NCBI GenBank assembly: GCA_948099385.1
Contig: CANUEZ040000207.1
Coordinates: 186,001 to 250,000, forward strand
Origin: Fasciola hepatica
Taxonomy: Eukaryota > Platyhelminthes > Trematoda > Plagiorchiida > Fasciolidae
DNA length: 64,000 bases
Direction of reading: 5' to 3'
In this document: in pieces, positions 58,939-64,000 of the stretch
Layout of the letters: each line of letters starts with the position of its first letter
Position numbering within the stretch: position 1 is the stretch's first letter
Notes under the pieces: generated by a model
Told to the model about the DNA's origin: nothing
Databases searched by the model: none
What the model saw: only the letters and a program-made list of their open reading frames with translations
Made by a program: the position numbers and the translations under genes

Positions 58939-59078
58939 AAATCCCATGTGAATCTTATGCCAACATTTTGACCCATTGTTTGATAATTTTTAGTATTCTG
59001 AACTTTGATTTTATTGAAATCCATGTTACAGTTGTCCACCCAAGACTGGGCCTTAGCAGCCAATTCAAAATCACATAT
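58939..59078 (-). pseudogene. SCP/TAPS exon 2
   Basis: After a CTTTCAG acceptor the minus frame reads ICDFELAAKAQSWVDNCNMD, continues, and ends with TMGQNVGIRFTWD before a GTGAG donor. The ELA..AQ.W...C....GQN pattern is the core of the CAP domain. Phase 0 at its start fits exon 1, which ends in phase 0 after a PHL-type end. Compared with the family, the usual Trp before (D/S).ELA is Cys. At 140 nt the exon leaves two extra bases, so its join to exon 3 is out of frame. Either the true donor is elsewhere (for example after GQN) or the gene is broken. Confidence 0.85.
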
Positions 59079-59884
59079 CTGAAAGCAGAATGATTTCTGT
59101 TGTTACTAACTACGGATGTTACGGTAGCATTACTGAACATTACAACTGTATTTCAAAACGAGCGTTCTCTTTTTTCTGTACCAGTCGTCAATGTCTATTC
59201 AGTGTGACAGTGCATGTCTGACTTTATCTTGTCTGTTTTCCAAAATGATGTATCTGATTTGTCCGACCCGTTGGCTGAGCATTATGTGAGTGATAACTCC
59301 TTTAAATGGGAGGACATTTCCTCTTTGTTTCTCATAGTTAGTCGATCTGCATCATTGCTAGAAAATGGTTGAAGCCTAAATGAGCACAGAAACGACTTGA
59401 TCGTGTTGAAGCCTGTGAGGTATTTGTACGTCACTCTCACTCAGAACATCACATGATCGGAATAAACCAGATCTGCTTTTGATGTATTGACAACACAATC
59501 CTCTCAGTTCTGGCAAGTGTCCTGTCATGTCCCGTGCGTTGATTTGCTGTCATTTACCCCCGTTTACTTAGAAAAGACTTTGGACTCAGCATTCCCTACC
59601 GGCGCAAGTGAATACCTCAAGTGTAAATGGTCCACTTCTTTCTCGTGTAACTCTTAAGCACATTTAATTGGTTTCGTGGTGGTGTGTTATGAAACCCTAT
59701 GTATCTATTCCACTCTGAACCAAGTTAATGGATTTTTTCATCTCTACCTGCTCCTGCTATTTGTAAATGTGTTCTTTGATCGGAGTGGGCAAGGATAAGG
59801 GGGAGAGGGTTCGTGTATTTGGCAAATGATTCATCAGGCTGAATCCACCCTCAACGGATCACTGGAAACTCGGGGGGAGCAGTT

Positions 59885-59911
59885 GTTTCATTCTTGTCAG
59901 GAATCATCACT
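59885..59911 (-). other. Degenerate hammerhead-like motif
   Basis: Minus-strand relative of 380-404: GTGATGA instead of CTGATGA, the same ATTC-CTGACAA-GAAT hairpin, then GAAAC. A GTTTC about 20 nt further on could close a stem III. It lies in intron 1 of the SCP/TAPS relic. The rest of the intron, 59080-60830, holds no recognisable gene. Confidence 0.25.
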
Positions 59912-60323
59912 GGTACACATCCTCCGAGTCCCTAATGAGATTCAGAAGAGTATTTTAGCATCAACACTGAATGAGAAATTGCCCTCCCATCATGGGCTTT
60001 GAACAGTAACAATCGACCATTCACACTTGGGTTGACTCTCACGAGGAATGCCACCTTCGCATGATCCCAAGTGAAACAAGTATTTCTGGCAGAGATTGTC
60101 TGCTTATTCATTATGAGTAATAATGGTGATTCCTAATCAGGAGGGAACAGCAAGGAGAATACGATTTTTCGATGATCTTTAATGGTGAACTGAGCGTTGA
60201 TGTTGCTTGGTAAATCATTTCACAAGTGTACTCCTATGATAGACAAATCTATTCCATTTCGAATTCAAGGGAAACCAGCAATCGCACCACATTTGAAACA
60301 CACAGATGGGTGATTGTCGTCCC

Positions 60324-60334
60324 CCCCCCCGGTT
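60324..60334 (+). repeat. C homopolymer
   Basis: A run of about ten C. Similar C-runs are at about 5683 and 22566. Such runs are prone to sequencing indels. Confidence 0.7.
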
Positions 60335-60835
60335 TCAGTTGCATGACCAGTTCTACTAGCCGAAGTGACTGATCCAAATTGTACTTATTCACGGGTACTG
60401 ACTCATTCCAAATGATAATATCATCCGCCTGTTTGACGTGCGTCCCCATTCACGGATCCTAGTCACACACTGATACTGAGTTCACTCTACCAGATGACTG
60501 ATTAGGTAAACCAGGTACCCAGGAGGACTGGAACAACTCAAAAGAGATGCAAATTTATATTTTCCGTTGATCATAAAAGCAACAAATAGAGTGCATACCT
60601 TGGTAGCGTGCAAAAGAGTTGACCATGTTTCAAAATTTACAAATCAATAGGGTCACCACCGAAACTATCAGTGTGTGTATAGATAACACACATAAAAGTA
60701 TAAGATGAAAAGAGTTTGCTCAGAAATGAAGCTACATTTGTGAAATATATACAGCATAACTAATTACAAGACGGGACGATAGAATGGTCAATAGTGGTTC
60801 ATGGGACATTGTATTCTGACAGAAATTCAACTCAC

Positions 60836-60965
60836 CAAATGTGGCATCATCTTGGCTTTCGGTTGTCTTTTAGTTGACAGTTCAGAACTCTTTTCCTTAA
60901 CTCGTTATGCCAAGTCAACATGCCCTGGTTCAATTCATCTAGTGTCAGTTCTTCCTCGTAATTTG
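60836..60965 (-). pseudogene. SCP/TAPS exon 1 with frameshift
   Basis: On the minus strand: ELNQGMLTWHNELRKRVLNCQLKD, then a one-base deletion (GGA to GA by comparison with the copy at 30435). In the corrected frame the G.P.A..M end and a C-A-T-T-T-G border at 60836 before GTGAG are clear. The upstream leader does not give a clean signal peptide. Intron sequence after it, including ATCTATTCCATTT near 60248, matches that of the other two copies. With exons 2 and 3 this is the most complete SCP/TAPS locus in the window, but its frameshift, lost His and phase break make function unlikely. Confidence 0.75.
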
Positions 60966-61326
60966 ATTATCGTAGATTGAAGAGAAGACAAACTAAAGCA
61001 AACGCCCAATGTGAGCTACCTGGAACTGTTGAGTACTAGTTGGGGTGGATGTTTACTCAATCTGAGCAACACAATCAATCACTGAATGCATTCCCACTCA
61101 CTCAATTCATCTCGGATGTTCATCGATAAACATTCATTTTAGGGTTAATAATTCCACTTGGGACCGAGTGTAACAATACTAAAAACATTCAGTCAGAGTC
61201 TTCATCAGAAGCACACAATTATATTGCTCACCGATGCAATGAATTTTCTGCAAATCCGAAATTCGCGTGATTTACGCATCTTGTGATTTTCATCGTGCTG
61301 TTGTTATAATTTTGTTAGCTTTGTTA

Positions 61327-61545
61327 CTACTTCTTGTGAAAAACATCACTTAAAGGTCCCGTAGCCACTGATTCCGTGTGAAGTTGAAACTGTAATTTTT
61401 GTGGCCCACAAAATGACCTACATTCAGGTAGTAGGGAGAATATGTTGAAAATTCTCTCAGGTGGTCCAATGTTTTGCCGGCTACTCCAAGCTGCATTCCA
61501 TGTTTGTGCCAATAGGACGGGCCAACATAGGCTTGCACTTTAGAA
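61327..61545 (-). other. Unassigned ORF, possible exon
   Basis: The minus strand is open from an AAAG-type border near 61545 to a stop: VGPSYWHKHGMQLGVAGKTL, then REFSTYSPYYLNVGHFVGHK and a tail. The composition is protein-like and contains two possible N-glycosylation sites (NYS, NFT). I do not recognise it. It lies upstream of the SCP/TAPS locus on the same strand. Confidence 0.2.
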
Positions 61546-61599
61546 GTGACTGTGAAACACTACCTGGTGTCAAAGACTCGTTCACAACGTTTTCCTGCC

Positions 61600-61870
61600 C
61601 ATAATGTGTTATTTTGTAATCCATGTACTATATTCCAAATTCTGTGCATTTGGGTTCCACTCACGTGCCAAATCTTCTAACTGAAAGCAGCAGACCAGTT
61701 TTGGCAGTCTATTATGTGTTGTTATGTTTTGCTAACTCTACCATTTTGAAGAGAACGTTAATATTTCAAACTCCTCTTAGTATGGTCCAGTTCACTCTAG
61801 TCAAATCAAATAATTACTTGTGTAGTCCCTTCTAGGGCAGTGAAACTCCGGAAGTTGTTACGAAACAGCA
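61600..61870 (+). repeat. Dispersed repeat R1 (right flank)
   Basis: Shares GTGCATTTGGGTTCCACTC-like, CCAAATCTTCTAACT and TTACTTGTGTAGTCC segments with 28730-28960. Orientation is the same as the left-arm copy and opposite to 4785-5130. Confidence 0.5.
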
Positions 61871-62407
61871 TGAAATATTTTCTGAATATACACTTGTATA
61901 CCCTAGATAATTTACTTCTTATAACTTTAAAACCACAAATGGGACAATATATTTGGAAAAATACTTGACAACTATTCTTTTTGCCTGCCGATGCGTTTGT
62001 TATACAACAATTCATAACAATTCAGGGAGGTGGCAGCGATCAATGAAAGTCTACCCAATGAAAAAGTGACAAGAGGTGGTATGAATGGAAAACGGGCCGT
62101 TATTGCCCAAAGTCCACAGTGATAACCGTCTGACTACCGCCGACCACTCAGGAGCAGAATTATCCTGCCACATGTTTATTCCAGCCGGGATTGTCCGCTC
62201 CTCATGCTGCTGAAAGAATAAAAAGTCCGTATGGACAGGGGGACATATTTTGCGTTTGATCTATCTTCAGTAAAGGAATGGTTATCCAGTACCTAATTTA
62301 TCAAGCTTATATACCAATGTTTGAGCTGTGTAATGACATTAAGGTGGGCGCGATAACTACCTGAAGGATTGGGCGAGCAAATCAAAGCGAACTAGAGGGA
62401 AAAACAG

Positions 62408-62542
62408 TACGTCAGTGACACAGTATGCAAAATACTCGAAACGGAAGGTTTTGATATCAACAGTATGGTATTGTGTGTGGATGACAGGACGAAATTTCTC
62501 CGGGAGCACACGACTAGTTTCGCGGATGTTGCCACTTATCAG
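62408..62542 (+). CDS. Candidate exon, 45 codons, relative of 7036-7185
   Basis: Open between AAAACAG (acceptor) and GTGTGC (donor), 135 nt, phase 0 at both ends. It reads YVSDTVCKILETEGFDINSM, then a middle part and FADVATYQ. It aligns weakly with IVLYKLVEDNLENEE...VVAAVHQ, sharing length class, start, the Gln end and the GT-G-C donor context. This copy looks the least decayed: it has balanced composition and a following exon in phase. It is divergent from the SCP/TAPS relic, as in U1 and U2. The family is unknown. Confidence 0.45.
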
Positions 62543-62625
62543 GTGTGCGTAGTCCTTGCTTTCCAGCCCAATTATCTTTATACTTGAGCACTGAGTGATT
62601 CTAAAAATGGACTTCACCCATGCAG

Positions 62626-62808
62626 GCTCTATTCGGTTCAGATGAGATTATAGCTGTAAAACGGAAATTTGTCGGAATGGTTCCTGCTGTGTCCGGACTA
62701 ATCAGTCGCGCCTACTGCACGGAAAATCGATCGACATCATCTTCGTGGTTGTTTATGTTTAATCAGACCATGTTCGTTGACCCATTGATCCCACTTTGTA
62801 TCGACTAA
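62626..62808 (+). CDS. Candidate terminal exon, 60 codons
   Basis: Follows 62542 after an 83-bp intron with a GTGTGC donor and CCATGCAG acceptor. Phase 0 is kept. It reads ALFGSDEIIAVKRKFVGMVP, then AVSGLISRAYCTEN and a hydrophobic tail to TAA at 62808. No counterpart was found in U1 or U2, where this part of the gene may have been lost. I cannot name the product. Confidence 0.4.
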   Translation, partial: ALFGSDEIIAVKRKFVGMVPAVSGLISRAYCTENRSTSSSWLFMFNQTMFVDPLIPLCID

Positions 62809-62809
62809 C

Positions 62810-63580
62810 CATGTTTGGCCTAAGGTAAATGCGTGCTAGTACATGCATTTCACTGACTTTACTCTGATAACTTGCACTTGTCTGCTGTTTGCTCGCAAGC
62901 TACGGCCGCGTCGTACAAATACATAAAGTGCCACCATCAATTGGTCTAATAATAATTACGAACACAAAAGCCCCCTTTTTTGAGCTTACTACTCATTACC
63001 TAGCTAATATCTTGTTAACCACGCTGCATTCACGTGGATTATGATCAGCCAGAACAAGGTCAGGAATTCTTGAAAACAACTGTTTACCCTTCAGCCATTT
63101 CGGTCATTAGGTAATACCCATCGAGGTTGGAGAAGACTTTAGATAGTCCAAGTTGAAAGATAGAATTCTTCAACTCAGAATGATCTATAATTAATAGGCT
63201 AAATTGTTCCCTGTGGGTTGTATGCAACTTTTTCATGTTAAGAAGATGCATAATCCTGATGATTACCGCGCCTCGCAAGCACACGGAAATGATGGCATAC
63301 ACATTGTGCCTGGACACCTAGATACTGTGACAAACATGAACATTCAAGTTAGGATACATACACTAAATGAGGAAATTCTTGTCGTACACGCTCATCAGTC
63401 GTGTACGTAGGTATGACATCAGGCAAACGACTGGATTTTTGAAGAGAATAAGGTGACTGAAGTGATATCCATGGGACTTGGGTATTAGAAGGATGAAAGG
63501 AATTCTTTCAGGAGTGTTTGTCTTCTGAATTGACTGTTCAAATATATGAATATTCCGCAGTGTCACTTGTTGATTTGGTT
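62810..63580. other. Unassigned; one plus ORF 63204-63410
   Basis: The ORF includes HNPDDYRASQAHGNDGIHIV and ends before a GTATGAC after a stop. It has plausible protein composition but no recognised domain. The rest shows nothing I can support. Confidence 0.2.
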
Positions 63581-63981
63581 TACGCGAAAACAGCTGACAA
63601 TTTGGGTGATTCCGTCCAATTTAAATGGCTAATAAATCTGCACTGTGTACGATGGTTCCAGTTACTATTCATGAGCTCAGTACTCAAATGAAAACAAAAT
63701 GACTGACAATATGGAAGTATCAAGGAAGGAATCAGGGTAAGTGGCATCAATTCATAAACGTTTGTTTGTGTGAATGCAAGCGGGCCCTTGGGTGCAACAT
63801 TCATCTCTGTCTGTAAGTGGTTGTATCCAGGAGAGCTAGGCAGATCTTTAGGACCCAACCCAATGTGCTTAACATGCCTAGTTGTGATAAGTGTTTTGTT
63901 TGTGTTTTTAGAGAATATTCTACTTATCCTGTGTTCGAAAGCCCAACATGGCTTAAAATTACCATTCGCCGCAACAAACAT
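63580..63981 (-). other. Unassigned 133-codon ORF at the window edge
   Basis: An open minus frame with KHIGLGPKDLPSSPGYNH and a polar middle, ending ESPKLSAVFA. No domain is recognised. Being near the edge it may be cut. It is the longest single-copy ORF outside the repeats. Confidence 0.2.
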
Positions 63982-64000
63982 TGTTGGAAGAGTCCATCCC

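Noticed and set aside
1..64000. Bacterial or organelle origin
   Set aside because: There are no operons, no ribosome-binding sites before ORFs, no long ORFs, and there are clear introns and LINE retrotransposons.

Overview
This is a eukaryotic, repeat-rich, intron-containing genomic window. It most resembles a parasitic flatworm, probably a trematode. The basis is fragments of the SCP/TAPS (venom-allergen-like, CAP) secreted protein family split by GT-AG introns, together with decayed RTE-type and CR1-like non-LTR retrotransposons. One LINE ends in an ACTTG-repeat tail, a habit I associate with fluke LINEs. The species assignment is inference; the gene families are read from the sequence. No long intact protein-coding gene is visible.

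The dominant architecture is a very large, nearly perfect inverted repeat. The left arm (9121-29042) and right arm (38108-58025) are reverse complements, and left + right coordinates sum to 67146 at the outer end and 67150 at the inner end. Each arm is about 19.9 kb, and they flank a unique spacer of about 9.07 kb (29043-38107). Most paired ORFs encode identical peptides, but scattered substitutions and small indels show the arms are not literal copies. Whether this is a real palindrome or a join of two haplotypes cannot be decided from sequence alone.

An older, diverged duplication lies underneath. The left flank (about 1292-9120, 'unit U1') is an inverted, clearly diverged copy of about 23.44-31.36 kb ('U2'), which straddles the inner end of the left arm. 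The right arm carries a truncated U2 ending at 38108. The right flank (58.7-62.8 kb) holds a third, more distant and rearranged relative. Each unit pairs remains of an SCP/TAPS gene with a divergently oriented exon of an unrecognised gene. U1 and U2 also contain a small secreted-peptide ORF (intact and TATA-preceded in the arms, broken in U1) and an Asp/Asn-rich GAT-repeat tract.

Region by region. 1-9120: RTE endonuclease relic, LINE tail, SCP/TAPS remnant, repeats, unknown exon, broken secreted-peptide ORF. 9121-22360 (mirrored 44790-58025): two decayed LINEs of one family plus a LINE endonuclease piece, simple repeats, and long stretches without recognisable genes. 22.5-29.0 kb (mirrored 38.1-44.6 kb): a second LINE piece, a 1.2 kb insertion and the U2 features. 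29.0-38.1 kb: SCP/TAPS first exon with a stop, LINE tail, a solo dispersed repeat and two weak exon candidates. 58.0-64.0 kb: SCP/TAPS exons 1-3 (minus strand), a two-exon unknown coding fragment (plus strand) and unassigned ORFs.
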